Source of the DNA: Aliamphritea spongicola
GTDB lineage: Bacteria > Pseudomonadota > Gammaproteobacteria > Pseudomonadales > Balneatricaceae
DNA length: 64,000 nucleotides
Assembly: GCA_024347235.1 (NCBI GenBank)
Contig: AP025283.1
Span: forward strand, 496,001 to 560,000
Direction of reading: 5' to 3'
The stretch's first letter is position 1, and the number at the start of each line of letters is the position of its first letter. The position numbers and the translations under genes are program-made. Below the pieces are notes generated by a model. The model did no database searches and was not told where the DNA came from. It saw only the letters and a list, made by a program, of their open reading frames with translations. This document shows positions 52,990 through 63,754 of this stretch, one piece after another.

Positions 52990-53224
52990 TCAGTGCTTTT
53001 CCCGTCGCCAGCCCTGATGCTGGTCGTCGAGAATGCGTTCCAGGCTGTCTATTCGCTGCTCCAGCCCTTCTATTGTATGAGTGAGGCTTGCCATCAGATG
53101 CTGGTCATCCTCTGAAAGCCCCGGTTGGATTTGTGCTTGCTCCAGTAATGCAGTATCAGCCACAGGGGGCGACGATACTGAGGAATATGACGGAGGGCAC
53201 AAAGAAAAACGCCATTGCTGTCAT
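52990..53224 (-). CDS. pspB: Phage-shock protein PspB
   Basis: About 78 aa, hidden by two missing bases (C near 53165, G near 53112). Repaired it reads MTAMAFFFVPSVIFLSIVAP, a single amino-terminal membrane helix, then LWLILHYWSKHKSNRGLSED and a coiled carboxyl segment (HTIEGLEQRIDSLERILDD). This is the standard PspB layout. It starts 12 bases after pspA and is followed 13 bases later by pspC. Confidence 0.88.
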
Positions 53225-53235
53225 CGTCTGTTCGC

Positions 53236-53906
53236 CTATTCAGCTTTGTTTTTGATTTTGTTCTTAATTGCGTCCAGCTCGCGTTCAATGTCATCTGCCG
53301 CCGCCAGATCGTTAATTTCGTCCGCCAGGCTGGCTTTCTGGGTTTTCCCAGGTCGTATGATTCTACCTGGCCTTCCAGGTCGTCCAGCCGACGTTCGTAC
53401 TGTTCAAACTTCTCAAATGCACGGTTAAGGGTTTCCCGGTTGGTTTTCTTGCGGATTTCCAGACGGGACTTGCCGGTTTGCTCCCGTACCAGCAGTTCTT
53501 TCTGCTTGGCTTTGGCGCTGGCGAGTTTTTCCTGAAGCTGGCTGATTTCGTCATTGAGTACATCAAGCTGTTCGCTCAGGAAGCTTAGTTCATCATTACC
53601 GGCTTCGACTGCTTCTTCAGCGCGGCGCTTTTCGATCAGTGCGCCTTTTGCCAGATCTTCCCGGCCTTTGCTGATGGCCAGCTCAGTTTTGCTTAGCCAG
53701 TCGCTGGCTTCTTCACGGAGCATCTGAATACGGCGCTCCAGTTCTTTTTATCGGCGATAATTTTTGCGGATGTGCTGCGTACTTCGATCAGGGTGTCTTC
53801 CATTTCCTGAATCATCTGGCGGATCATTTTTTAGGATCTTCAGCGCGGTCCAGTAACGATGTCAGGTTGGCGTTTACGATGTCCTGAAAGCGGGAAAAAT
53901 GCCCAT
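53236..53906 (-). CDS. pspA: Phage-shock protein A
   Basis: ESCRT-III-like coiled-coil protein that coats stressed inner membrane and inhibits PspF. 224 aa after four one-base repairs (near 53895, 53830, 53750 and 53352). Opening [20 protein letters not shown] and [20 protein letters not shown] are diagnostic; the rest is continuous coiled coil, ending [23 protein letters not shown] lies before the ATG. First gene of pspABC, under a sigma-54 promoter. Confidence 0.95.
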
Positions 53907-53956
53907 GGTTATCTCCTTAATTGTCTTGCCTGAAATATGAGTTCTACTCTGTCTAT

Positions 53957-53973
53957 AGCGAGTTGCGTGCCAA
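53957..53973 (-). promoter_or_regulatory. Sigma-54 promoter for pspABC
   Basis: Minus-strand TTGGCACGCAACTCGCT matches the -24/-12 pattern: GG and GC are separated by ten bases within TGGCACG-x4-TCGCT (consensus TGGCACG-x4-TTGCW). It lies 50 bases upstream of the pspA start, next to the divergent gene for the sigma-54 activator PspF. Confidence 0.85.
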
Positions 53974-54104
53974 TTATTCGAAAACTCTCTTAACTATCTG
54001 ATAATTAATAGATTTACTTTGTGGGTAAAATTATATGGTTGTTATTATTTTGCTTAATTGGCTAGTATTGAGTTTATTAAGCTAATCATGTGGTTTATTT
54101 GGCT

Positions 54105-55151
54105 ATGGATATTCCTGCAATTATTGGTGAATCGACACTTTTGGATCTGGCGCTGGAGCGGTTAAGTCTCGTGGCACCGCTGCATAAGCCGGTGCTGATT
54201 ATCGGTGAACGTGGAACGGGGAAGGAGTTAATGGCGCAGCGTCTGCATTACTTGTCAGAACGTTGGGATCAGGCCTTTATTAAACTAAATTGTGCGGCGC
54301 TGAGTGAGTCATTGCTGGAGTCGGCATTATTTGGTCATGAAGTGGGGGCGTTTACCGGCGCCAATAAGCAGGTTAAAGGCTGTTTTGAGCGGGCTCATGA
54401 GGGAACCTTGTTTCTGGATGAGCTGGCAACGGCTTCGTTGCGGGTGCAGGAAAAGCTGCTGCGGGCGATCGAATACGGCGAGATTGAACGGTTAGGCGGG
54501 CAGGAAACTTTGCAGGTGAATGTGCGGGTAGTAGCTGCGACGAATGCTGATTTACCTGCGCTGGCTGATAAGGGTGAGTTTCGTGCTGACTTGCTGGATC
54601 GACTGGCTTTTGATGTGTTGCATTTGCCGCCGCTCAGATTACGGGAAGGTGATGCGCTGTTGCTGGCGGAAAGTTTTGCGATGGCTATGTGCCGGGAGCT
54701 GGACCGTCCAGTGTTTGCTGGCTTTTCTGTTGCAGCAAAGAAGCAGTTGCAGGGGTATAAATGGCCTGGAAATATCCGGGAGCTGAAGAATGCTGTTGAG
54801 CGCAGTGTATACCGGCATCAGGATTATGAGCAGCCTTTGCCTGAAATTGTCACGGATCCGTTTTCTTCGCCCTGGAGTGAGTTTGAGTCGGAGGCTAAAA
54901 GCGAACCGGTGAGTATTCCGGTCAGTGATTCGGTCGGGTCTGCGGGTTCTGGCTTGGCTGGTGCTAGTGAGCCTGAAGAGGCTGTGGGGGATATTAAGGC
55001 GCAGGTGGCAGAGTTTGAGCAGCGCTTAATTAGCAGGGCGTTAAGGTTTAATCACTTTCAGCAAAAACATACCGCTGAAAGTCTGGGTTTGACGTATCAT
55101 CAGTTGCGGGCGTATTTGCGGAAGTATCCACAGTTGTTATCTGATCGGTGA
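54105..55151 (+). CDS. pspF: Psp operon transcriptional activator PspF
   Basis: Intact sigma-54 enhancer-binding protein of about 348 aa without a receiver domain. AAA+ core: Walker A GERGTGKELMA, sigma-54-contacting loop GAFTGA, Walker B GTLFLDELATAS, and the arginine-finger region EFRADLLDRLAFDVL. After a low-complexity Ser/Glu linker (residues about 260-300), a Fis-type helix-turn-helix ends the protein (HTAESLGLTYHQLRAYLRK). ATG at 54105 is preferred; an in-frame upstream start at 54090 is possible. Divergent from pspABC. Confidence 0.94.
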   Translation: MDIPAIIGESTLLDLALERLSLVAPLHKPVLIIGERGTGKELMAQRLHYLSERWDQAFIKLNCAALSESLLESALFGHEVGAFTGANKQVKGCFERAHEGTLFLDELATASLRVQEKLLRAIEYGEIERLGGQETLQVNVRVVAATNADLPALADKGEFRADLLDRLAFDVLHLPPLRLREGDALLLAESFAMAMCRELDRPVFAGFSVAAKKQLQGYKWPGNIRELKNAVERSVYRHQDYEQPLPEIVTDPFSSPWSEFESEAKSEPVSIPVSDSVGSAGSGLAGASEPEEAVGDIKAQVAEFEQRLISRALRFNHFQQKHTAESLGLTYHQLRAYLRKYPQLLSDR

Positions 55152-55172
55152 GTTTGGGGTGTTTCGGGCGAA

Positions 55173-55198
55173 AAAACGGGGCTGTTGCCCCGTTTTAT
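55173..55198. terminator. Bidirectional terminator between pspF and fabB
   Basis: AAACGGGGC / GCCCCGTTTT with a short loop, A run on one side and T run on the other, 21 bases after the pspF stop and 17 from the fabB stop, serving both convergent genes. Confidence 0.9.
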
Positions 55199-55214
55199 AT
55201 ATACGTGTGCGGAT

Positions 55215-56432
55215 TTAGCCGTCCATCTTCTGGAATACCAGAGTGGAGTTGGTTCCGCCAAAACCGAAGCTGTTAGACATAACACGCTGCAGATCAACGT
55301 TGTCTTTGCGTTCGGTAACAACTGGCATGCCTTCGGCAGCTGGATCCAGTTCTTCTACGTTAGCAGATGCGCAGATGAAGTTGTTCTCCATCATCAGCAG
55401 GCTGTAGATTGCTTCCTGAACACCGGTAGCGCCCAGAGAGTGGCCTGTCAGTGACTTAGTGGAGCTGACTGGAGGCATGTCGTCACCAAAGGTGGACTTC
55501 ATGGCTTTCAGTTCCTGGATGTCACCGGCAGGTGTGGATGTACCGTGAGAGTTGATGTAGTCAATGTTACCTTCAACGGTGCTCATTGCCTGTTCCATGC
55601 AGCGCTGTGCGCCTTCGCCGGAAGGGGCAACCATGTCGTAACCGTCGGAGGTTGCGCCGTAGCCTACCAGTTCTGCGTAGATTTTCGCGCCACGGGCTTT
55701 AGCGTGTTCGTAGTCTTCCAGTACCAGCATGCCGCCACCGCCGGCGATTACGAAGCCGTCACGGTTGGCGTCGTATGCGCGGGATGCTTTTTCCGGCGTG
55801 TCGTTGTATTTGCTGGACAGTGCGCCCATCGCATCAAACATGACGCTCAAAGACCAGTGAAGTTCTTCACCGCCACCGGCAAATACGATGTCCTGCTTAC
55901 CCAGCTGGATCTGTTCCATTGCGTTGCCGATACAGTGTGCACTGGTGGCGCAGGCAGAAGTGATTGAGTAGTTTACGCCCTTGATCTTGAATGGCGTTGC
56001 CAGACATGCGGAAACCGTGCTGCCCATGGTGCGGGTTACGCGGTAAGGGCCTACACGGCGAACACCTTTGCTGCGCAGAACGTCGGCAGTTTCAACGATG
56101 TCGGCTGAAGATGCGCCGCCGGAGCCTGCGATCAGACCTGTGCGGACGTTGGATACCTGTTCTTCGGTCAGGCCGGCATCTTTGATAGCCTGATCCATAG
56201 AAAGGTAGGCGTATGCAGCAGCATCACCCATGAAGCGAACCAGTTTGCGGTCGATCAGGTCGCTATAATCCAGATCAATGCTACCGGCGACATGGCTGCG
56301 GAAGCCCATCTCCTTATATTCTTCCTGGAACTTGATACCTGAACGGCCCTGTTGCAGTGAATCTAAGACGGTTTCTTTATCTGTTCCCAGACAAGAAACG
56401 ATACCCATTCCGGTAACTACGACGCGTCTCAT
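55215..56432 (-). CDS. fabB: 3-oxoacyl-ACP synthase I
   Basis: Condensing enzyme for chain elongation, needed with FabA for unsaturated fatty acids. Intact 405 aa. The Cys-His-His triad sits in [14 protein letters not shown] (Cys), [12 protein letters not shown] (His) and [15 protein letters not shown] (His), and the end [15 protein letters not shown] is canonical. It follows fabA on the same strand by 86 bases, the classic fabA-fabB pair. Confidence 0.97.
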   Translation of the reverse strand: MRRVVVTGMGIVSCLGTDKETVLDSLQQGRSGIKFQEEYKEMGFRSHVAGSIDLDYSDLIDRKLVRFMGDAAAYAYLSMDQAIKDAGLTEEQVSNVRTGLIAGSGGASSADIVETADVLRSKGVRRVGPYRVTRTMGSTVSACLATPFKIKGVNYSITSACATSAHCIGNAMEQIQLGKQDIVFAGGGEELHWSLSVMFDAMGALSSKYNDTPEKASRAYDANRDGFVIAGGGGMLVLEDYEHAKARGAKIYAELVGYGATSDGYDMVAPSGEGAQRCMEQAMSTVEGNIDYINSHGTSTPAGDIQELKAMKSTFGDDMPPVSSTKSLTGHSLGATGVQEAIYSLLMMENNFICASANVEELDPAAEGMPVVTERKDNVDLQRVMSNSFGFGGTNSTLVFQKMDG

Positions 56433-56518
56433 AGGATGCCTCTCTGTATTACTCGTAAATTGTGTTTAGCCTGCCTTCAGTTAAAGGCAGGCTGTGAAGA
56501 GTTGCTGGTGATCCGCAA

Positions 56519-57033
56519 TCAGAAATTGTCGGTAGACGTGAACAGGCCTACACGCAGGTCGGTGGCGCTGTAGATGTCGCGTCCGTCAACCGAAACGGTT
56601 CCGTCAGCAATACCCATAACCAGTTTGCGCTCGATAACGCGCTTCAGGTCGATGGTGTAAGTAACTTTTTAGCTGTCGGCAGGATCTGACCGGTGAATTT
56701 CACTTCGCCTGATCCCAATGCGCGACCGCGACCCAGGTTACCGCGCCAGCCCAGGTAGAAGCCTACCAGCTGCCACATTGCATCCAGGCCTAAGCAGCCA
56801 GGCATAACAGGGTCAGTTGGGAAGTGGCACTGGAAGAACCACAGATCCGGGTGGATATCGAGTTCAGCAATGATCTGGCCTTTGCCGTATTTGCCGCCTT
56901 CGGAGCTGATATTGATGATGCGGTCCATCATCAGCATGTTGTCAATCGGGAGTCGGGCGTTACCTGGGCCGAACATCTCACCGTGACCACATGACAGCAG
57001 TTCGTCACGGTTAAAAGAAGAAGGTTTAGTCAT
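56519..57033 (-). CDS. fabA: 3-hydroxydecanoyl-ACP dehydratase/isomerase
   Basis: Introduces the cis double bond at the C10 stage. 171 aa after one A/T repair near 56668, close to E. coli. Catalytic His in [20 protein letters not shown], with the downstream Asp and [10 protein letters not shown]. The repaired end reads [20 protein letters not shown] and STDNF. No FabR-like site is recognised in the upstream gap (57034-57200), which holds no other supported gene. Confidence 0.95.
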
Positions 57034-57200
57034 TTGAACTGTAGATCCGTAAATTGAAGCTAAAATATCGGCTGATTATACCGGCTAAACTCGCCAGTAT
57101 CACGGGTTGAATTGCTAAAAACCGTATTATTGCTGTTGTGCAGCATAAATGAGAATTATTATTGCAATTAAGTGCTTGCCGGAGTTGCCTGTCAGTTTAG

Positions 57201-57227
57201 TCAGGCCTCCTGCGTGAGGAGGCCTGA
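57201..57227. repeat. Stem-loop next to ispB
   Basis: Perfect ten-base stem TCAGGCCTCC / GGAGGCCTGA with a seven-base loop, 7 bases beyond the ispB stop (minus strand). No T run follows, so it is probably a 3'-end hairpin; a weak terminator is possible. Confidence 0.5.
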
Positions 57228-57233
57228 AGCTGA

Positions 57234-58202
57234 TCAGCTTTTCCGTTTGACGGCAAGATCTGCCAGTTGAATCATGGTTGCCTTGAAGGAGGTGTCAGGC
57301 AGGGCGTCCAGTGCTGCAATGGCCTGATCTGCCTGCTGGTATGCCTGGCTGCGGGCATATTCAATGGCACCGGTGTCGTGAACGATGTCCAGTACCGGCT
57401 GTAAGTCGTCGAGACCGCCTTTGCGGATGGCTTTGCGGATCAGCTTGCGCTGTTCGTCGGTGCCTTCTCGCATGGCGTGAATTAGTGGCAGTGTGGCTTT
57501 GCCTTCGGCCAGGTCGTCGCCGACGTTTTTACCCATTTCTTCAGCGGTGCTCAGGTAGTCCATTACGTCATCGATGATCTGGAAAGCGATACCGATATGG
57601 CGACCAAACAGTCGCAGAGCTTCCTGTTGTTCTTTATCCGCACCGGCCAGGATGGCGCCGGATTCTGTGGCAGCTTCAAACAGCATGGCGGTTTTGCCCA
57701 GAATAACCTGCATGTAGGCTTCTTCTGTGGTATCCGGATTCTTCGCGTTCAGCAGCTGCAGCACTTCGCCTTCTGCAATGATGTTGGTGGCGTCGGAAAT
57801 AACTTTCATTATTTCCATGTTGTTCAGCTCAACCATTATCTGGAATGCGCGAGAATACAGGAAGTCACCAACCAGTACGCTGGGAGCGTTACCCCATTTT
57901 GCATTGGCTGTTGAGTTGCCGCGACGTAAATCTGAGTTGTCGACTACGTCATCGTGCAGCAGGGTTGCGGTATGAATGAATTCAATGACGGCAGCCAGTG
58001 AAATGTGTTGCTCGCCTTTATAGTTGGCGGCATTAGCTGCCAGTAATACCAGCAGCGGACGAATCCGCTTGCCACCGCTTTCTACAATGTAGTGACCAAT
58101 CTTTTCGACTAGCGGAACACCTGAGTGCAAGTGGTTGATTATGTAGTCATTTACCGCTTCAAACTGCGGTTCGATAAGAGGGTTTAGCTGATGTGGCTGC
58201 AT
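57234..58202 (-). CDS. ispB: Octaprenyl diphosphate synthase
   Basis: Long-chain trans-prenyltransferase that makes the ubiquinone side chain. Intact 322 aa. First Asp-rich motif LLHDDVVDNSDLRRG (DDx2D), second FQIIDDVMDY (DDx2D), and GGKRIRPLLVLL and GKTAMLFEAA as substrate-site blocks. It is divergent from rplU-rpmA, the standard gammaproteobacterial arrangement. Start ATG 58202. Confidence 0.95.
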   Translation of the reverse strand: MQPHQLNPLIEPQFEAVNDYIINHLHSGVPLVEKIGHYIVESGGKRIRPLLVLLAANAANYKGEQHISLAAVIEFIHTATLLHDDVVDNSDLRRGNSTANAKWGNAPSVLVGDFLYSRAFQIMVELNNMEIMKVISDATNIIAEGEVLQLLNAKNPDTTEEAYMQVILGKTAMLFEAATESGAILAGADKEQQEALRLFGRHIGIAFQIIDDVMDYLSTAEEMGKNVGDDLAEGKATLPLIHAMREGTDEQRKLIRKAIRKGGLDDLQPVLDIVHDTGAIEYARSQAYQQADQAIAALDALPDTSFKATMIQLADLAVKRKS

Positions 58203-58295
58203 GTCGCATAGTATTATTGATACGGAAGTTAGGCCAGCATGCTAGGGGGTTGAATAGCAGTGTCAAGAAAAGCCTCCGGGTAAGCAGTAATGGGC

Positions 58296-58324
58296 TTGTG
58301 GTTGTAGATTGACTTGTATATAAT
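58296..58324 (+). promoter_or_regulatory. Sigma-70 promoter for rplU-rpmA
   Basis: TTGTGG as -35 (58296-58301) and perfect TATAAT as -10 (58319-58324), separated by 17 bases, about 105 bases upstream of rplU. Confidence 0.7.
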
Positions 58325-58429
58325 CTCGCGCCCTAACCCATCCAAATTCGCTCCCTATTATATGGCGCTGCCATTAGAAATAGGCTTCTTACAAACAGTA
58401 GCAGGGCGGGTTTTAAACCGGAGAAAGAA

Positions 58430-58741
58430 ATGTACGCAGTAATCGTGAGCGGCGGTAAGCAATACCGTGTTCAAGAAGGTCAGACGCTGAAAGTTGAAAA
58501 GTTGCACGCTGAAGCAGGTGCAAACGTTGAATTCGATCGCGTTTTACTGGTAGCAGATGGCGACGACGTTAAAATCGGCGCTCCAGTTGTAGCTGGTGCT
58601 AAAGTTGTTGGTGAGATCGTTGATCACGGCCGCGCTAAGAAAGTTCATATCATGAAGTTCAAGCGTCGTAAGCATCACATGAAGCAGATGGGTCACCGTC
58701 AGCACTTCACCGAAGTTAAAATTACTGGCATCAACGCCTAA
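58430..58741 (+). CDS. rplU: 50S ribosomal protein L21
   Basis: Intact 103-aa protein. It begins [20 protein letters not shown] and ends [18 protein letters not shown], with the basic [14 protein letters not shown] stretch that contacts 23S rRNA. A GGAG ribosome site precedes the ATG. Followed 23 bases later by rpmA. Confidence 0.98.
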   Translation: MYAVIVSGGKQYRVQEGQTLKVEKLHAEAGANVEFDRVLLVADGDDVKIGAPVVAGAKVVGEIVDHGRAKKVHIMKFKRRKHHMKQMGHRQHFTEVKITGINA

Positions 58742-58764
58742 TAACCTGGATAGGAGACTGACAG

Positions 58765-59022
58765 ATGGCTCATAAGAAGGCAGCAGGTAGTACGCGTAAC
58801 GGTCGCGATTCCGAGTCGAAACGCTTAGGTGTTAAGCGTTACGGTGGTCAGGTTGTTGCGGCTGGTAACATCCTGGTTCGTCAGCGCGGTACTAAGTTCC
58901 ACGCTGGTGAAAACGTAGGTATCGGCAAAGACCACACTCTGTTTGCAAAAGCAGACGGTGTTGTGAAATTTGTTGTTAAAGGCCCGCAAAAGCGTAAGTA
59001 CATCACGATCGAAACCGCTTAA
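58765..59022 (+). CDS. rpmA: 50S ribosomal protein L27
   Basis: Intact 85-aa protein with the peptidyl-transferase-contacting amino end [20 protein letters not shown] and the family signature [17 protein letters not shown]. The codons are strongly biased, as expected. A terminator follows. Confidence 0.98.
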   Translation: MAHKKAAGSTRNGRDSESKRLGVKRYGGQVVAAGNILVRQRGTKFHAGENVGIGKDHTLFAKADGVVKFVVKGPQKRKYITIETA

Positions 59023-59041
59023 TCGAGCTTTAAACGTATTT

Positions 59042-59071
59042 AAAAAGCTCCGCCGCGGCGGGGCTTTTTTA
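59042..59071. terminator. Rho-independent terminator after rpmA
   Basis: AAAAAGCTCCGCC / GGCGGGGCTTTTTT, a GC-rich stem with A and T flanks, 19 bases after the L27 stop. The gap of 157 bases to obgE beyond it holds no supported gene. Confidence 0.92.
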
Positions 59072-59225
59072 TGTCTTGTGTGTATGGATAGCGAATTAGC
59101 TGCTTAATTGGAAGGGCGGCAGTATATTGTAATGATGATGTCTGATGGCGTGCTGTTGAAAGGGTTTCTGTGGAAGTGTTTTCAACAGTGAGTTAAGAGA
59201 CATCCGGTCCTGAACGGAGGGGTGA

Positions 59226-60430
<1,205 letters not shown>

Positions 60431-61558
60431 ATGGTGAGCGAAGCGCGCAGTAAGCTTGGTAAAACACGTCGCTGGGTAGTGAAGATCGGCAGTGCGCTGC
60501 TGACCAACGACGGTGAGGGGCTTGATCAGGCGGCGATTTCACGCTGGGTTGATCAGTTGGCGCAGTTGAAGCGCGATGGTGTGGAAATTGTGCTGGTTTC
60601 ATCCGGTTCTATTGCTGAGGGCATGACCCGGTTGGGTTGGTCTGAGCGACCCCATGAGGTGTATAAGCTTCAGGCGGCTGCGGCTGTAGGGCAGATGGGC
60701 CTGGTTCAGGCATACGAGTCGAACTTTCAGCGTCATGATACCCATGCGGCACAGGTGTTGCTGACCCATGAAGATCACTCTAATCGCAAGCGTTATTTGA
60801 ATGCGCAGGCGACCCTGCGAACCCTGATCTCAATGGGGGTTGTACCGGTCGTGAATGAAAACGATACGGTTGTAACTAAAGAGATTCGTTTCGGTGATAA
60901 CGATACATTAGGGGCGCTGGTTGCAAACCTGGTTGAGGCGGATGCACTGATTCTGCTGACCGATCAGAAAGGATTGTTTACTGCTGATCCCCGTCATGAT
61001 CCGGACGCTACTTTGATTTCTGAAGCCCGTTCAGGTGATCAGTCTCTTGAGGCGATGGCCGGTGACGGTGGTAAGTTAGGTCGTGGTGGTATGGCGACCA
61101 AGGTGCGGGCAGCGAAGCTGGCGGCCCGTTCCGGTGCGTTGACGGTGATTGCCAGTGGTCGTGAAGATGATGTACTGCTGCGACTGAAAGCGGCTGAGGA
61201 TCTCGGAACTTTGCTGGTGCCTGAGCAAACTCCCATGGCAGCGCGTAAGCAGTGGATTGCCGGGCATCTGCAGGCTCGCGGTATTCTGACGCTGGATGCT
61301 GGCGCGGTTAAAGCGCTGGTGTCAGGTGGTAAGAGTTTGCTGCCGGCTGGTGTAAAAGCGGTCGAAGGTGAGTTTTCCCGTGGAGAGATGGTTGTTCTGG
61401 TAGATGAGTCGGGTATGGTGATGGCTCGCGGTCTGGTGAATTACGGCATTGAAGATGCGGTGAGAATTATCGGTAAGCCGAGTGGTGAGATTGTAGAAGT
61501 ACTTGGGTTTATGGGTGAAGAAGAGTTGGTTCACCGGGATAACCTGGTGCTGGCCTGA
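60431..61558 (+). CDS. proB: Glutamate 5-kinase
   Basis: First step of proline synthesis, phosphorylating glutamate. Intact 375 aa. The amino-acid kinase domain has [52 protein letters not shown] and [13 protein letters not shown] carboxyl PUA domain (about residues 280-370) is typical of full-length ProB. Begins immediately after obgE (TAA then ATG), with a GTG three bases on as an alternative start. Confidence 0.96.
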   Translation: MVSEARSKLGKTRRWVVKIGSALLTNDGEGLDQAAISRWVDQLAQLKRDGVEIVLVSSGSIAEGMTRLGWSERPHEVYKLQAAAAVGQMGLVQAYESNFQRHDTHAAQVLLTHEDHSNRKRYLNAQATLRTLISMGVVPVVNENDTVVTKEIRFGDNDTLGALVANLVEADALILLTDQKGLFTADPRHDPDATLISEARSGDQSLEAMAGDGGKLGRGGMATKVRAAKLAARSGALTVIASGREDDVLLRLKAAEDLGTLLVPEQTPMAARKQWIAGHLQARGILTLDAGAVKALVSGGKSLLPAGVKAVEGEFSRGEMVVLVDESGMVMARGLVNYGIEDAVRIIGKPSGEIVEVLGFMGEEELVHRDNLVLA

Positions 61559-61586
61559 TCCGTTTTCTGCTGTAAATAGCAGATAT

Positions 61587-61611
61587 AAAAACCGGCATAT
61601 GCCGGTTTTTT
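61587..61611. terminator. Bidirectional terminator between proB and rpsT
   Basis: AAAAACCGGCATATGCCGGTTTTTT: perfect stem with A and T flanks, 28 bases after the proB stop and 17 from the rpsT stop. Confidence 0.93.
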
Positions 61612-61627
61612 AATGCGTCAAAAGCGC

Positions 61628-61894
61628 TTATGAAGCCAGCTGCTTGATGCGGGCGTTCAGGCGGCTCTTGTTACGTGCAACCTGGTTCTTGTTGAACAGG
61701 CCTTTGTTTACTGCGCTGTCCATGATTGGCTGAGCAGTAACGAAAGCAGCAGTTGCAGCAGCGTGGTCGCCAGATTCGATAGCTGCAGTTACTTTCTTAA
61801 CGTAGGTGCGAACCATGGAACGCAGGCTAGCGTTATGTTGACGGCGCTTCTCAGCTTGACGAGCGCGTTTGCGGGATCCTGCGGAATTTGCCAC
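61628..61894 (-). CDS. rpsT: 30S ribosomal protein S20
   Basis: Intact 88-aa basic helical protein with [20 protein letters not shown] at the amino end and [20 protein letters not shown] near the carboxyl end, matching S20. GGAG precedes the ATG. Monocistronic and divergent from murJ; the gap between them (61895-62081) holds the promoters and no other supported gene. Confidence 0.98.
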   Translation of the reverse strand: MANSAGSRKRARQAEKRRQHNASLRSMVRTYVKKVTAAIESGDHAAATAAFVTAQPIMDSAVNKGLFNKNQVARNKSRLNARIKQLAS

Positions 61895-62081
61895 GATCCG
61901 ACTCCTTTAATATATAAATTCAAATTACCCGGCAAATGACCCTGCTAAAAGGGAGGTGCCGGCATCGTTTTTTGAGACGCGAAATTATTCCTGTTTGTGG
62001 GTCGTCTGTCAATAAATGCAGCAATTTAATTATTGAGACGTTATCATCGGACGGAAATTTTTGACTCAACAGGGCTATAAC

Positions 62082-63656
62082 TTGAGTAACAGCAAGGAAA
62101 AGCAGGATTCAGCGGCGCAAAAAGCGCTTCGCCAGGTTTATTGCGCTCCAGTGCGGTAGTGGGGGTGATGACCATGCTATCACGGGTATTGGGGTTAGTA
62201 CGTGATGTGGTGGTGGCAAATTTTTTGGTGCCGGCAGTGGTGCTGATGCGTTTTTGTAGCTTTTAAAATTCCGAATTTTTACGTCGCTTGTTTGCTGAGG
62301 GGCTTTTCTCAGGCGTTTGTGCCTGTGCTGTCGGAATACCGTTCACAGCAGGATAAAGCGGCAGTTAAGGCGCTAGTTGACCGGGTAACCGGCACGCTTG
62401 GGCTGGTGTTAATGCTGGTAACGGCGTTGGGTGTATTGGGTGCGCCGGTGCTGGCGATGATTTTTGCACCGGGGTTTTACCTGCAGGGTGGCGAGCGTTA
62501 CGACCTGGTAGTCGATATGCTACGTCTGACCTTCCCTTATTTGTTGCTGATTTCTTTAACTGCGCTGGCAGGCAGTGTGCTTAATAGTTATGAGCGTTTT
62601 GCTGTACCTGCGTTCACGCCGGTTTTACTGAATTTATCCCTTATAGGTGCGGCCATCTGGCTTCAGCCTGTGTTTGATCAGCCGGTCATGGCGCTGGCGC
62701 TTGGGGTGTTGATTGCCGGTTGTGTGCAGTTGTTGTTCCAGATGCCGTTTCTGTGGCGCCTTCAGTTGCTGCCCCGTCCCCGGGTGGACCGGCATCATGA
62801 AGGGGTAAAGCGGATAATGGTGCTGATGATCCCGGCGTTGTTTGGTGTGTCGGTCAGTCAGATTAACCTGTTGCTGGATACTCTGCTGGCGTCGTTCCTG
62901 CAAACCGGTAGTGTGTCCTGGCTGTATTATTCCGACCGTCTGGCAGAGTTGCCTTTGGGTGTTTTTGGTATCGCTATCGCCACGGTAATTTTGCCGAGCC
63001 TGTCACGTAAGCATGCAGAGAAGTCTACTGAGCACTTTGCCAAAACCCTGGATTGGGCGGTGCGGATGGTGCTGCTGATTGGTGTGCCAGCGGCGCTGGC
63101 GTTGCTGGTGCTGGCTGAACCGCTGATCGCGACGTTGTTCCATTACGGCGAAATGCAGGACCGGGATGTGATGATGGCGGCGATGAGTCTGCGGGCTTAT
63201 GCCTGTGGCCTGATCGCATTCATGCTGATTAAGGTGTTGGCGCCAGGGTACTTCTCCCGGCAGGATACTAAAACACCGGTAAGGATCGGGATCGTAGCAA
63301 TGGTCGTGAATATGGCGCTGAATCTGGCGCTTATCGGCCCGCTTGCTCATGTGGGGCTGGCGCTGGCGACGACGTTGTCGGCTTTCCTGAATGCCGGGTT
63401 GTTGTTAAGAGGGCTGCGCCGGGATGGTGTGTTTGTCTGGCAGGACGGCTGGGGGCTGATGGCGGTTCGAATTTTGCTGGCAAATGGTCTGATGGTCGGG
63501 TTGTTGTACTGGTTGGTCGCTGATGCTGCTTTGTGGCTGGAGTTCACTTTGTGGCAGCGGGTAGGTCAGATGGCTATGCTGGTCGGGCTGGGTGTTTTGA
63601 TCTATCTGGTCACTTTGTTAGTCACTGGGCTAAGAATGCGTCATTTACGGCCCTGA
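62082..63656 (+). CDS. murJ: Lipid II flippase MurJ (MviN)
   Basis: Essential inner-membrane flippase for peptidoglycan lipid II, about 525 aa with some fourteen membrane segments. The first 75 codons are broken in several places (between 62130 and 62310), but reading through gives LLRSSAVVGVMTMLSRVLG, DVVVANFFGAGSGADAFFVA and RRLFAEGAFSQAFVPVLSEY, all diagnostic. The remainder is intact from about 62310, including SVSWLYYSDRLAELPLGVFGIAIATVILP and KVLAPGYFSRQDTKTP. The TTG at 62082 is a tentative start. Followed by ribF, as usual. Confidence 0.93.
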
Positions 63657-63754
63657 AAATGCCGAAAAATAGTCAGTCCGCAGAGTACTCCGGGACGGCT
63701 ATCTGGGGTATAATTCCGCGCTGATTTTTGCTACTGATGAGTTGATCGCTGTTT

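Noticed and set aside
55545..55967. A plus-strand frame opposite fabB
   Set aside because: Antisense shadow of the intact fabB catalytic region.
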